This document shows, in pieces, positions 12,345 to 23,439 of a stretch of DNA of 64,000 bases. The translations under genes and the position numbers were made by a program. The stretch comes from Agrocybe praecox. Taxonomy: Eukaryota > Basidiomycota > Agaricomycetes > Agaricales > Agrocybaceae. Location: contig OZ024844.1 of NCBI GenBank assembly GCA_964017145.1, forward strand, positions 1,178,001-1,242,000, written 5' to 3'. The notes below the pieces were generated by a model. It did no database searches and was not told the origin of the DNA. It saw only the letters and a program-made list of their open reading frames with translations. Each line of letters starts with the position of its first letter. The first letter of the stretch is position 1.

Positions 12345-14560
12345 CTAAGCGGACTGACTCGACTTCCAAACAACGAAATCATCTAAGAGTGTGGGCCACG
12401 CCTATAATCATGCGTCAGAAGAGTAACGGGAAACAAAATATCAAGTAAAACCAACTCCATCAGCTTCATAATCCTCGAGCGTGGGCGATACCGTCTGGCA
12501 GAATTCGAGCATCTGTTCATGTGATAAAGCTTGGGTCAAATGGAAAGCAGACTGTTATTACGTACCATACTCCAGAGATCCTTGTTCGTGGCCTTGTATG
12601 TTCCCTTTTCCTGCATGCCTTCATGTGTAAGTACCAAGGTCAGAGGGTGAAAGTATAGAAATGCGCACGTTAATAAAACGCAGGACCTCTCCCATGATGG
12701 AATATTTAGGTACCAGCAAAACGGTCCAGAAAGCTACCGAAGTCTTCTCATATAGTCAGCGATAAATATACGTCTTGTTACTTGTATAGTACTGATGCGA
12801 ACCTCCATTTCGATGTTCTTTGACCCTCTGTCGTTGAGTGTCAATCGATACACAAATGAAAGACAGATGGGTACTCACTCTGGTTTAACAAGATTAAATG
12901 AGAACGAATACAATTTCTGGAATGCAGCCTTCACGTTTGCGGTGTATCCAAAATATGTAGCTCTGTTATATTCTTGAGGGACTTTCTTAGCGATTGGCTG
13001 TAATGGAGGTTTCCCTTGAATTAATAAGTCCTCAAGGTCTTTAACGGCGGTGGAGATCTGTGAGATAGACGATATTCTTCATTGAACACGCTATATTAGC
13101 AAGGTTTCGATGTTTGGAGCTACATAACACGCACTGCAGTGTAGTAGTCCCTGTTACCCATTCCTGCTTCGATATTTTTGCCATCTCCTTCGCGTTAAAC
13201 TGCCAGGCGAGTATAATAGGCAATGCACCTTCCATAGGCATATCAGCATCTATGCACAGCTTTACAAATCCATCTGGGCCAATAACACTAGTATCATCGC
13301 TGTCAGCGTATTCCTCGAACAACTTCAGGGCGCGTTGGGCAGAGTATGGTTCTGGTTTGTTCGTCTTTATATGACTCTCGTGTGGTTTGTTCCTTTCAGT
13401 GGGGGAGTTTTCTACATTACGTCCGTCGTCAGATGCCGTTTGTTCATCTAGTGGTGATTCCTATAATGGGCCTATGTTTAAAAATGGGAATCGGAAAGCA
13501 AAATAATATGAAATCGTACCTTAGTGAAAGAAGCCTTACGCGTGGGTTCATCATCACTGTGTGCATGTTTTACCGTGTTAGAAGAGCAGCAAAGCAAAGA
13601 CGAAAACCGCATGAGGGGAATGAAGGTGCATCCACAAGCTCTGAGGGCGCAGTGGTGGGGCTCAAGAACAAGCTGGAGGGACCAGAGTCCAACGGTGTCC
13701 AACTGCCTTTTTATACGCGTTCACAAATTCGCCAATGGGATAACCAAGCCACACCGACACAGGTTTCCTGTGTCAAACCGCATCATCCATGCCACGAACT
13801 ATGCATGGAGGGCGATCTCCTTTACGTAATCCGCTTCTGTTTTTAGGAACCGAGAAAGTCATGTCGAACAGGTGCGTGGACTACATGTTAAAGATGTGGC
13901 AATCTCCTAGTAAATAGGCAAAGAAGAACACCAGCATATTAACGGGAGAAGACATACGAAAAAAATTCGCAAGAAAGCAAGCCAGGACATGGTAGAAAAA
14001 GTAATAGGGAAATGACCGAGAAGGATGACTGACTCTTGAGTTCGATTTGCGGCATTCTTTGTTGCACTTTTTCTTGTTTTTGATGATTCTGCGATTCTGG
14101 CTTTCTTCGCTGAGCGAAAGGCCTGCATTATAAAACTCACATAAGCGCATAACACCCAAGAAACCGACTGAACGCCTACCTCCGAGTTGTTCGATGTATT
14201 TTCATCCCCTTCGCTAAACACACACATCACATTCTCCGAGTCAGCCCATCCACTAGTCAGGAAATAGAGACTACGGTTACCCGTTTAGCGACGGTGTTGG
14301 CGCAGCTGTGACATTTTTGGCGGCAGCTTTCGTTGTGCTTGCTTTTTTGGTACTGGTACCCTTCGAAGCTGCAGTGCTCTTGGCAGTACTTGACCTGGTC
14401 GATGTTCTGGTAGAACGCGTAGAGGTTGAGGCTTCAGGAGCAACAGATTCGTCGATTTGTTTTCGCTAGAAAGAATCATGAGTTTAAGTTAATGACACTT
14501 GCAGCGTTGGCGTTGAACAAGCCACGTTGTCTGATAAGCTATGCACACCTTTGGAGGCAT
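12345..14560 (-). CDS. DCN1: DCN1-like E3 for cullin neddylation
   Basis: The ATG at 14560 gives MPPK, followed by an intron and a long Lys/Ser/Thr-rich disordered N-terminus (STSTRSTRTSTRSS) coded by several exons. The PONY/DCUN1 domain starts at about 13350 with KPEPYSAQRALKLFEEYADS, then TSVIGPDGFVKLC, LAWQFNAKEMAKISKQEW, AAFQKLYSFSFNLVKPE, SVAFWTVLLVPKYSIM, KGTYKATNKDLWSMMLEF and PTLLDDFVVWKSSQSA before the stop at 12345. C-terminal exons are 12345-12401, 12456-12512 and 12566-12610. Family knowledge: Dcn1 binds cullin and the Nedd8 E2 Ubc12 and speeds neddylation, activating SCF ligases. No N-terminal UBA domain was recognised; the basic disordered region replaces it and could be a nuclear signal. 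The start is 214 bp from the divergent CIA2 start. Middle exon borders of the disordered part are uncertain. Confidence 0.87.
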
Positions 14561-14774
14561 TATGTAGAGATCTAAGCTTTATATAATATGAGGTCTGTCA
14601 GGAAGTTTCAAGAGAGGCAAGACGCGACTTGGCCATCAATTATTTATTATGCATGTACGCGTGACGTGACATGTGCAGCGCGTCGGGGCTACAGTCACAT
14701 AAACGCACCGCTCCGGCCCGCTCACTCTCTGGCTTCACTCATCATCTTCGAAATTGATTCTCATCTTAACTGCA

Positions 14775-15516
14775 ATGCCAGGAGAAGTCTTCAACCCAAA
14801 CCCCGTCGTATTCTCGGCGCCAAAGGCAGTCGGAAGGCAGTCGGATGCATTGGCCCATTCTCTATGGATAAATGATATATCTACATCTGACGACGAGGCG
14901 GACGACTTGGAGCATATCGATCAAGATGAGATTTACGGTTAGTAATAATAACTAAACCCCCGCCTTTTATCTCCTGTCTGGCTCCTTGATTATTTTCTTT
15001 GATTGACATACCCCTAAGTATGCTAATTCTGCTATTACAACTTACATACAGACTTAATCCGCTCAATTTATGACCCTGAGCATCCGAATACGCTGGAAGA
15101 GCTTCGGGTGGTCTCAGCGCCACAGATTACCGTCGGCACAAATCGAATAAAAGTCGAATTCACACCAACCGTGCCTCATTGTGGGATGTCAACTCTCATC
15201 GGTGGGTATAGTACCATGCTTCCCCGGTCACTTATATCTCATACTTGTTCAATAGGTCTCTGTATCCGGGTTCGTCTTCTGCGCAGTCTCCCCGAGCGTT
15301 TCAAAGTCGATATATTTGTCAAACCGGGATCTCATCAAAGTGAGATGGCTGGTAAGTTGGATGGCGATCCATCAGGGTCGAATGCTCACAACTCTTACGA
15401 TAGTAAACAAGCAATTGAATGACAAAGAACGAGTTGCCGCTGCCTTGGAGAACCCTGTGCTTCTCGACACTGTTGAACAGTGTTTATCCAATATCGGCGC
15501 GCATGAGCATCTCTAA
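14775..15516 (+). CDS. CIA2: CIA2 (MIP18/FAM96 family), cytosolic Fe-S targeting factor
   Basis: Four exons: 14775-14937, 15052-15201, 15256-15351, 15404-15516, about 173 residues. After a short acidic N-terminus ([20 protein letters not shown]) the MIP18 domain reads [80 protein letters not shown] and [15 protein letters not shown]. The Cys of PHCGM is the family's reactive cysteine. Family knowledge: Cia2 works with Cia1 and Met18 to deliver Fe-S clusters to cytosolic and nuclear enzymes such as polymerases and helicases. All conserved positions are present, and length matches the family. It shares a short 214 bp divergent promoter with DCN1. Confidence 0.95.
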
Positions 15517-15844
15517 CGATATATTTTAATACATATTTAAACCTTGTATCCATAGATTCATCATTGTACTATGTATATTAGCATCATCCTCGGCTTCTTG
15601 TTTCAGGGAGACTTGCTGGAATAGAAAGTTCAGAGCACGGGCGCATGGCATTGCGGAAATATAGAAATACATGAAGAAAATCGTTGTCTAGGGCTACAGA
15701 ACCAACGGTGTTGGCTAATAAAGATATGCAGGTACTAATGCTATGAAGTTGAAGTATGTGTGTGTGAACGAAATCCAAGTCCCCGAGGAAGTCAGGTAAA
15801 ATCCGAAGAGAAGTGTAAAGGAAAGGATCGAGAAAACATATCAA

Positions 15845-16466
15845 TCAATCCTTGAGAAGGAAGTCCCAGTCAATGGCGGTTTCAGGAGCCTTCCGTGAAC
15901 AGCCAAACAATCTCTTGAATGACTCCTTATGAGTGTTTTCCGGGCTACACGTCCTCACGTCCCACATGCGAAAGGAGATGCGCCCACGCGTGACTACCAC
16001 CACATCATCTTCGCCGTACACTTCCTCTGCACCCGGTTCGTTGAGCCGCACATTTTGTAGGATACGGTTCACGAAACCTGCTGAGAACGTCGGTCTCCCT
16101 GATGTGTGAATCTGTCCTTTAAAGTCCGATGGTATCCAGATAGTTACATCTGATGTTTCTGCTAGCACCTCCAGATAGAATTTCGAGGTGGGGATGTTTC
16201 GACACTGCAGAAAATAGCGTGAGTGCCAAAGTTCCCCACGAACGTATAAGGCACGGGAAGAAACGCACAACTTTTAACTTCATGGGTTCATTATCATTTG
16301 CCACGAACATCGACATACGATGATCAGTGGGCTGGTTGCGTGCACGGTAGTGTGGTAAAATAAGGGACAGGTCCAGTGAGTGCTGGGCAGCATCGACGTG
16401 GAAGTCCCAATCCGTGTCTCCTGCGTATTTCACTTTATGTGTGCCTTGCATGGGTATATGGCCTAA
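15845..16466 (-). CDS. DUF7330-like basidiomycete protein, 5' end unresolved
   Basis: Two clear exons. 16269-16466 codes GHIPMQGTHKVKYAGD and WDFHVDAAQHSLDLSLILPH. 15845-16204 codes FYLEVLAETSDVTIWIPSDF, TSGRPTFSAGFVNRILQNV and a tail ending in DWDFLLKD. The short beta-rich pattern, with a conserved VTIWIPSDFKG-like strand, resembles proteins grouped as DUF7330 in Agaricomycetes; this is a recollection of the pattern, not an alignment. An upstream exon ending in gtgagc near 16530 is likely, but I could not settle the start codon. It is tail-to-tail with CIA2. Function unknown; no signal peptide or membrane span seen in the visible part. Confidence 0.55.
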
Positions 16467-16699
16467 CTGAAAATTCAGAAACGAGTCAGAATCTGTTTGT
16501 CAGAGGCAAAAGGGACGGTGTCTGCTCACAAGAGTAGATTTCTCGAGAGAGAGCTGTAACAAATGACATAAGCTTGGTTTCCCCACACTAGCAAGAGGGG
16601 CCTACTGTAGAACGATCCGAAGACATTAAGGAATCGAAAAAGAAAAACGAAAACTATAAAATAATGAGGATATAGGCTATGGGTAGGTCCTTTGACCTA

Positions 16700-17065
16700 A
16701 GGAGAGTAGGCGGGCCAGGGCAGCAATGAAGGAAAAGTTGGACCCGGGATAGCGTCTTTTAATACCTTGACCTTGTGCCAAATAAGGTAGAAGAATGATC
16801 GGCCGCCACGTGGGTCTAGGTAGGATTTAACAAGGAATTCCATTTTTGGAACACCACGCCAGCCACTTGGCAACTGATTCCCGGTTCTCTTTTCCCTTTT
16901 CTTTGGTAAGAATATGTCAAGCAGTCTCTCCTGGACTTGGAAGGGTATACCATACTTAATACAAGGCGTCTGCCACCCCAGAAAGTCTCCTGCTTCAAAG
17001 TCTCCAGGAATATCTCCCACACATCTTCTCGATGGACTTATGTCGGCGCCCAGCTTCCCGAACAA
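16700..17065 (-). CDS. Unidentified open frame of about 120 codons
   Basis: One long frame includes KYGIPFQVQERLLDIFLPKK, PSGWRGVPKMEFLVKSYLDP and PGPTFPSLLPWPAYSP. The composition looks protein-like and unlike the surrounding AT-rich junk frames, but I recognise no family. It has no clear splice partners and stands alone in a gene-poor stretch, so it may be one exon of an orphan gene or a gene fragment. Confidence 0.25.
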
Positions 17066-19138
17066 ATCTTCCCACTAATAGAGGGTGCGATATCGGTGGA
17101 TGTTGTAGTAAAAGTTCCAGCATCAAATGTTTTGCCAGAGTATTCCAGGTGCCGTTCTTTGCAACGAGGTCATCTCCTTACGGAATCTTTCGACCAGGGA
17201 CACCAGTGACCACAGGCTGCATAAAAGTCCTCATCCACGTTTTCCACGTTCCTACACATTCTCGACTACATCTTCCATAATTAATACCGTGATCGATCTC
17301 CATCCGACTTTGACAATTGGACATATGCCATCACGGCATAGCCTTGAAGAAGGAAGTGTTCTTGCCTTCCAGTAGCCTCCAGTAGCCTTCTATGCCGCAC
17401 ACTTAACCAAGAATCAACAATGTACTTCTGGTTTTGGATTTCATCTCTTTCTGAACCCTAGTGGCTTTTAGAATCCGGTATCGAGGCCCTCTGAGACATT
17501 AGAATGTTGTTGGCCACTTCAGCAGACATCTATTTCTGTGCGGCTATCAAACTGTCAAGCTATGCCAAACAGACACCTGCGCTACTTGAACGGTTGGTGA
17601 CATGTTTTCCCCACAGGTATGATACTGATAATACAGGTCACAGTACTCCGGACTTGTGGCCTTCCACGAACCCAAATACAGTCTAGAAGACCGATTGTTT
17701 GGGAGCTTCCTCCATATGATAGTGATTCCTGAAGGTGTTATTTTATTTGTGGCCTTCAACAAGACCCCCATATCACCAACACACCGACGAGTTGTTGTTG
17801 AATTTCCCTCTGAAGTGGTGCGTTCATTCCGCACGCGATCAGATAAGACAAGATACTAATACGGTGAAGATCAGGCTATCGAGGAATCTAGTAGAGGAAC
17901 TATGTACTAGCAAGAGTCATCGATTGTCATCATACATAGCACCAGCGACAGAATCGCATCAAGCCCAGTTCGATTTCGGGGCAAAATCTCTAATGTTAAT
18001 CATCTTAACGATGCTCAATGTCCGACGATATTTTGTATTTATGGCGCCTTTCAAAATCTTACGCAATTTTCTCTATAGGAGACCCAAACCCAGCAATAAT
18101 CCTAAAAATCACGACATACCGCAGCCTGCATGCAAATATGGTCTATCTTCGCATCCGATGGTCAAGTTCCAATCATTCTATCATATAGTGATATGCGGGC
18201 AACGATCCTGTCGGACCGAACACCAACCACACATGTACAGATTTTCTACTCCCCTCAATGCTCATTGCACATAGATGGCGGAAGGCTAGGTCGAGTCCAT
18301 CTCTAGCGCTCTGGATTGTCTTCCGACTGGATGATGGCAATAGGTTGGGGCCTCTCTAAACAAGGAACAGAAAGTTCTAATTCCGAGAGACGGAGGAAAT
18401 CCAAACACAGATGGCCATTGAGGGTTTATCATTTCCATTTCTCGCGAGTGATTTTATGTACTAGGGTGATGTAAACCCCAGTCCATACTAAATGACGCCA
18501 ACAAGGACATTTCGATGGACAGCGGCTTTGATGGTTCCGTGCTCCTGCGTACATATTTATCGTCCGCAACGGACGCCTGATATCCTACTATTACAAAGAA
18601 TTATCATGTTGATGCACTGTTTAGGCGGCTTTTGGGCTCCGAGCAACGACAAGAGAGCCCGAAGACGCAGCAGTCATATTTCATCCTATTTCATCTAGGT
18701 ATAACTGCGATCAGCGTCTCCATGAGCATTGAGACTACAGAAACGTTGCCCGGTCCATACCTCCGACAATACCCACGCTTAGATAGAGCTCGCAGAGCTG
18801 CTCAGAATCAAAGCCTCATCGACTGGACCGCGGTAGTGTTGTAACGAGCAACCATCTTGCATTCATATACGCATTCAAGCACATTTACAAGAATAACCAC
18901 ATATCGTCATCAGCCTCCGATCAACCGTCGGTCCCAGTAAAATTCGAACGGCCCAAGTGAGCGGCCCAATGGCTCGACAAGGCTTGACGAAGTTGCTACC
19001 ATACTACGAATGCGTTGGGCTTGAGCCTTGGAGCTTATAGGCACTTGTCAGACCCCAAGGTGTTCTAGCAAATTTGGGCAGTTAGAATGCCACCATTCCA
19101 GCCCGGGTTGACGACTTCTGGCTGCATACTATGGCTGT
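17066..19138. other. Gene-poor stretch, nothing recognised
   Basis: Two kilobases upstream of the 16.7-17.1 kb open frame. Many short frames on both strands, including one of 179 codons at 17735-18274 that opens with TTG, have random-looking composition and no splice logic. A short GCCTCCAGTAGCC-type tandem occurs near 17375. It could be old transposon debris, but no terminal repeats or transposase motifs were found. Confidence 0.45.
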
Positions 19139-20772
19139 TTAGCACCGCTCTTCTTCAGAGTCTAACACGATACTGTCATCTGCGCATGGAGACTGTGACG
19201 ACGATTGTGGTGGCGGAGGGGGTATTAGCTCCGACTGAGCATCGGCTTTGGTTTTCGTAACCTTCTTCGGGCGCGCAGCTTCGACGAGTCTGGCAAATTC
19301 CCCTTTTTGTTTTCTCTACAGAAATCATCGCATCATGAACGGAGCATCAAGAGTGATGAACAAAAAAGGCCTCTAACCTGATACTCCTTTAGGTCCCGTA
19401 TAGGAGGTTTCTTTTTCTTCGTCATATCTTCTTCCCATTTCTTTAGCTCTTTGCGGAGCTCTGCTCTACTTTTTCTGTTGGAAACTGATCTATCTAAATT
19501 TGCGTTAAATATTGTAACCCATCTGTGTCAAATAGGGATTGAATATTTCGCGATGATGACCGGTGAAGACTGCATACCGTTGATGGCGTTGTTCCCAAAG
19601 CATACGGTCTCCTGTCGTAGGTAGGTCTTGTTCAAAGAGCATGTCCTTTAGTTGCCTGTCCTTTAAGGTTGTATAAGTGGTTATAGGAAGTGCGTGATCA
19701 TCGTCGCTATCCGACCCTTGTTTTCTTCATAGATTATCCTATATGAGCAACCCGAGCCACCGTTCATAAAATAGAGGATATTATTATACCTGTATTTCCC
19801 TTTTGGATGATGTCCATTCTTGCTACCAGCTGCGCCGCTCATTAATTTCGACCATGACTTCGCCACGCTACCGGATGATGAAGGATCTTTACAATTATTG
19901 TCAAGATGTATGTTGAGGACACGATACTTGACCCTTTTGTGACACATTGGACATTCCACAGGATCATCACCTAGAAGGATATAAATATAAGTATCAATTA
20001 TTTTCGATGTATATATAACGGACCTCTTGGAGCAAGAGCAGTTGGTATCTGGGTCGCTTCGTCTGCAAGTTCATCAGCGTCTGAGGTTGGGATGGTCATA
20101 TTTATAACTGAATTCGCTTTCTTCGGCCGCGAAGGAGATTTTTCTCCAGCAACAGCTCTTTTCGGAGAGGAAGGATTGCGAGAAGGCCCTGGAACATTTG
20201 TACTTGCATGTGCAAGTTCCGGGCTGGACACACGTTCTGTCACCCTTTTCCGCTTTTTGGTTGTAGCATTGTTGGGCTCTTCTTCCTGGTGTGACCGGTC
20301 TGTAACAAGCTGAAGAACAAATGGCCTGTGGAGATCATAAAGTACCAGGTAGACATGTGCGATTATAAGTATAGAAAAAAAAAAGTGTTGCGAGGACAGC
20401 ACGGACCTTGCATCCTTCCAAGTAGATATCACATTTTCCAACGCCGGGTTAGGTCTTATGTGTGCTTCATCAGTCTTCCTCCTACAATTCGGACATTCTT
20501 GTTTGTTGGAAAGGGCGGTTCGTATGCACTATTATAGGGACAGAACAATGCACTACATGAGTTTAAACTGGGAGTCACAAATTGGGAACAAGGACAAATG
20601 AAATGCGTACTGCCGAGCAAAAACAATGACCGCAGATAATTGTAACAGGTGCGTCGTATAGTTCCCCACATATACCACAACGAAATGACGCGTCCAATAT
20701 ACGTAGACCAGGTGCTTCGGCTTGAGGTGGAAAGTCTGTAGGGTCTGGCACGTCCGCTTCTAGGAAGTTCAT
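19139..20772 (-). CDS. RAD18: RAD18 E3 ubiquitin ligase (post-replication repair)
   Basis: The ATG at 20772 gives MNFLEADVPDPTDFP. A RING finger spans the first intron: FRCGICGELYDAPVTIICGH, CFCSACIRTALSNKQ, ECPNCRRKTDEAHIRPNP. After a disordered Ser/Pro/Lys linker comes a UBZ4 zinc finger (VECPMCHKRVKYRVLNIHLD followed by NNC). A SAP-like segment follows (TTYTTLKDRQLKDMLFEQDL, then PTTGDRMLWEQRHQRW), with FNANLDRSVSNRKSRAELRK after it, and an acidic tail ending SEEERC. Exon ends seen: 20611-20772, then up to 20528; the donor after KGKYR pairs best with an acceptor before KQGSDSDDDHA. Family knowledge: with Rad6 it monoubiquitylates PCNA at stalled forks and acts in the nucleus. All zinc ligands are present. 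Confidence 0.93.
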
Positions 20773-21389
20773 CGTCTAGTTTATTTTGTACCTTTGCGTG
20801 ACAGTTTTCCTCCTAGTAGATATAATTATAGTGATAGTAGATTGTTCGTGTGGTAGGGTAGCCAGACCAAATGTGTTACTAGAGAAGTAAATAAGTTTCG
20901 AAGCGGTTGAATTCTGATCAGCGAGTCAGTCGAGTCTCGACGCGGTAGTTGATCGTGTACATCACATCACATGTTTTGTCTGTCACTCGTCACGCATAGC
21001 AAAATACTGACTCGGACCTCTTTACTTTCAAGTTGGTCTTTACGAAAGCTTTACTCCACATCGTTCACCCTCCCATAACAACGTCATTCAGAGGAATAGT
21101 TCAATATTTTGGCATTCTCCGCTCGACGCTCTTTAACGATCTTTCAACCTTGAATTACATCTTTGAGGTTTGACTTGGAAGTTGTGCTTGACTTGACCCT
21201 TTGCGACAACGCATGTCGCACGACGCTTTTTCGATGTTTTTTTTTGCGACAAATCGCTAGGATCAAGGGCGGACACTCGAATTCTTTGCAAGCTCCGAGA
21301 TCCTCTCAATGGACCACTACACCGGACTCGTATCCAGCTTTCTGGGGAATTTTCCTTGTACTGACGATTATGACCATTAGAAAACGTAA

Positions 21390-22341
21390 CCAACTTGTTT
21401 CGCTCGACACAATCAGATTGGTCAGCTTGCTGGCTGTTAAACGGGCAAAATTGCATGTTCGTCCCGATCTAATACATCCTGTTTTGAAATTTCTCGTCAA
21501 TTTTTTTTTCCATTGACAGATGTATGTCTTTTTTTTTACTTCGAGAAAGCGGTACTGAATATTTCGATTGTTTTAGAGTGGGACGTTGTCAAGTCAGAAT
21601 CATTTATTCATCTTATTCTACTCGCTTTCTCACTCCTTTTCCAGTGAGCAGGACAGTTTCCTTCGCTCCAGTGTTTTCTTCAACGTCCTTGGCGAGTTTT
21701 GAACACAATAGTGTCATTTAACTATTACGCAGTCTTTTGTCACGATCGCCTCTAACGAAGCCCGTGCTGCTGATCCATCAGCGAAGTAAGATCATTCAAT
21801 GACTTTCTCTAATGATTAAACGTATAGGCTTTCAATGACTATAACCTCGATCCCAACAACGCAAAGGTTCAGGGGATTGTTGCCCTCGTCAAATGCACCA
21901 ATGCTTCGAGTAAATTGATCGACGGTATTGGCACACAAACCCATCTCACTGCGTATTTTTATCGAAATACCTGAACCTCTAATAAGTTTGAACTGACCCA
22001 GGCCGGCCAAGGCAGCAGCTTCCAGTCTGCCCTCACCGCACTGGCTTCCACTGGTCTCGAAGTCGCCATCACCGAGCTTGACATTGCTGGCGCGCCTTCG
22101 AGCGACTACACTGCTGTTGTCGACGCTTGCTTGAACACTCCGGCTTGCGTTGCCATCACCTCCTGGAGAGTCCGTGACGCGGTACGTTCGATAGGAAATC
22201 ATGTTCTTTATTCACGTCTGATTTTTATTTCTCTCTAACTTCATATTCTAGGACTCCTGGCGCTCAAGCTTTACGACGCTCTTCTTCGATAACAACTACC
22301 AACCAAAGGCAGCTTACAACGCAATCATCTCGGCCCTGTAA
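21390..22341 (+). pseudogene. Decayed GH10 endo-1,4-beta-xylanase
   Basis: The 3' half is a clear GH10 C-terminus: FNDYNLDPNNAKVQGIVALV, LIDGIGTQTHLTA, a 49-nt intron, [20 protein letters not shown] and [20 protein letters not shown]. The catalytic nucleophile motif TELDI is intact. A further intron leads to DSWRSSFTTLFFDNNYQPKA and the stop at 22341. The 5' half is broken. WDVV is present at about 21580, but the NE of the WDVVNE motif reads KS. SSVFFNVLGE is followed directly by TTTTGA where a donor GT is expected. The join from AADPSAK to FNDYNL is one base out of frame. No signal peptide exon was found. Secreted xylanases break down hemicellulose, so the loss would reduce one plant-wall activity. 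Confidence 0.75.
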
Positions 22342-22550
22342 ATGCGGCTTCATCCTATGATACGGTGAGGAAATCACTTTTCCATCGCGTGTGGACGTGA
22401 TTTACAATGTCCAGTGTGTTGATCTTACGTTTCCTATGTGATCATTCCGTGCATACACAAATCACAATGAAATACATTTCACAAGAAAACGACAGTGAAC
22501 TAAATAAGCGTGGAAGTGTCCTCAAAATCGTTTTCTATGCTACCGTCACT

Positions 22551-23095
22551 TTATAACACTAATAGTGTGGCCTCTTCGTCTTCAGTCTTCGTCTTCCAAA
22601 CCGTCATAAGTGTATCCCGACGCTTACACCAGAGAAGCCGGACACCAAAGACGAGGAAAGTCAAAATAATCGTTATGACCATATATATCCACGATCGTTC
22701 GGCTCCGCACATATGTTCAGAACCTATTTGGAAAAATTCCATGCTGAATAGTGTCTGTTTCAAAAGTTTAGGACATCATTAAATTTGGAAAAATAATAAA
22801 TCTAGCCTAAAGCTCACTGCAACAAAGGTAGATGGAATAAAGAACATTGCGACAGCAGCCATTCTGTAAGGATAAGGACTGACAGCCATCAAAGATGATT
22901 CAACGACGAGGTACAGACAAAAACCTACTTGATCATGGATGAACTGTCTTTTTGAGCCGCGACACTAATACTGGTTGTCAACTTCGCGATCTTCAGGTTG
23001 ATCTCATTAATGACATTCCTCGCCAGATTATACTGGAGATCAAGATTATTTGCCATCTGTGAAGATGACATCGGGTCTTGAGAGAACGATGGCAT
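22551..23095 (-). CDS. Short CorA-like membrane protein (C-terminal domain only)
   Basis: Three exons: 22929-23095, 22818-22863, 22551-22754. The ATG at 23095 gives MPSFSQDPMSSSQMANNLDL. A coiled, helical segment follows (YNLARNVINEINLKIAKL), then MAAVAMFFIPSTFVATLFSM (first span) and WIYMVITIILTFLVFGVRLL (second span). The order of helix, FFIPSTFVATLFSM and a second span is that of fungal CorA-like proteins, which are normally several hundred residues with a large cytosolic N-domain. Here the whole product is about 138 residues and lacks that domain. The CorA signature GMN was not seen. It is either a truncated paralogue or a gene fragment with a chance start. Function unknown. Confidence 0.5.
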
Positions 23096-23439
23096 TGGTA
23101 AACAATGTTTTTTTTACAACATAGTACATAATTACTACAGCCTGAACGATACAGTTTTTAAACTACAATCTCATGAAACATCCCCCGTATGGTATAGTGT
23201 TTGTAAACCCGGGAAAATTTGCTCGAACTGAAGAGACAGCTTTGTGAAGAGAGACAATTAAAAATGAATCTGCTTCAACATTTGGTACAACAATTGGTAC
23301 ACTGCGTTTACGCGGTGGTACCATTAGAGAAGACGCAATAAACTTGGTTGTATCTCGATTGGGATGAGTGAGTGACGCTAGAGACAAAGGGAGGGAATTA
23401 TTCAGTATACTATCTCTGAAGAGCATAGCAAAGACCGCA

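Noticed and set aside
17735..18274. 179-codon plus frame in the gene-poor stretch
   Set aside because: Starts with TTG, composition random, no splice partners or motifs.
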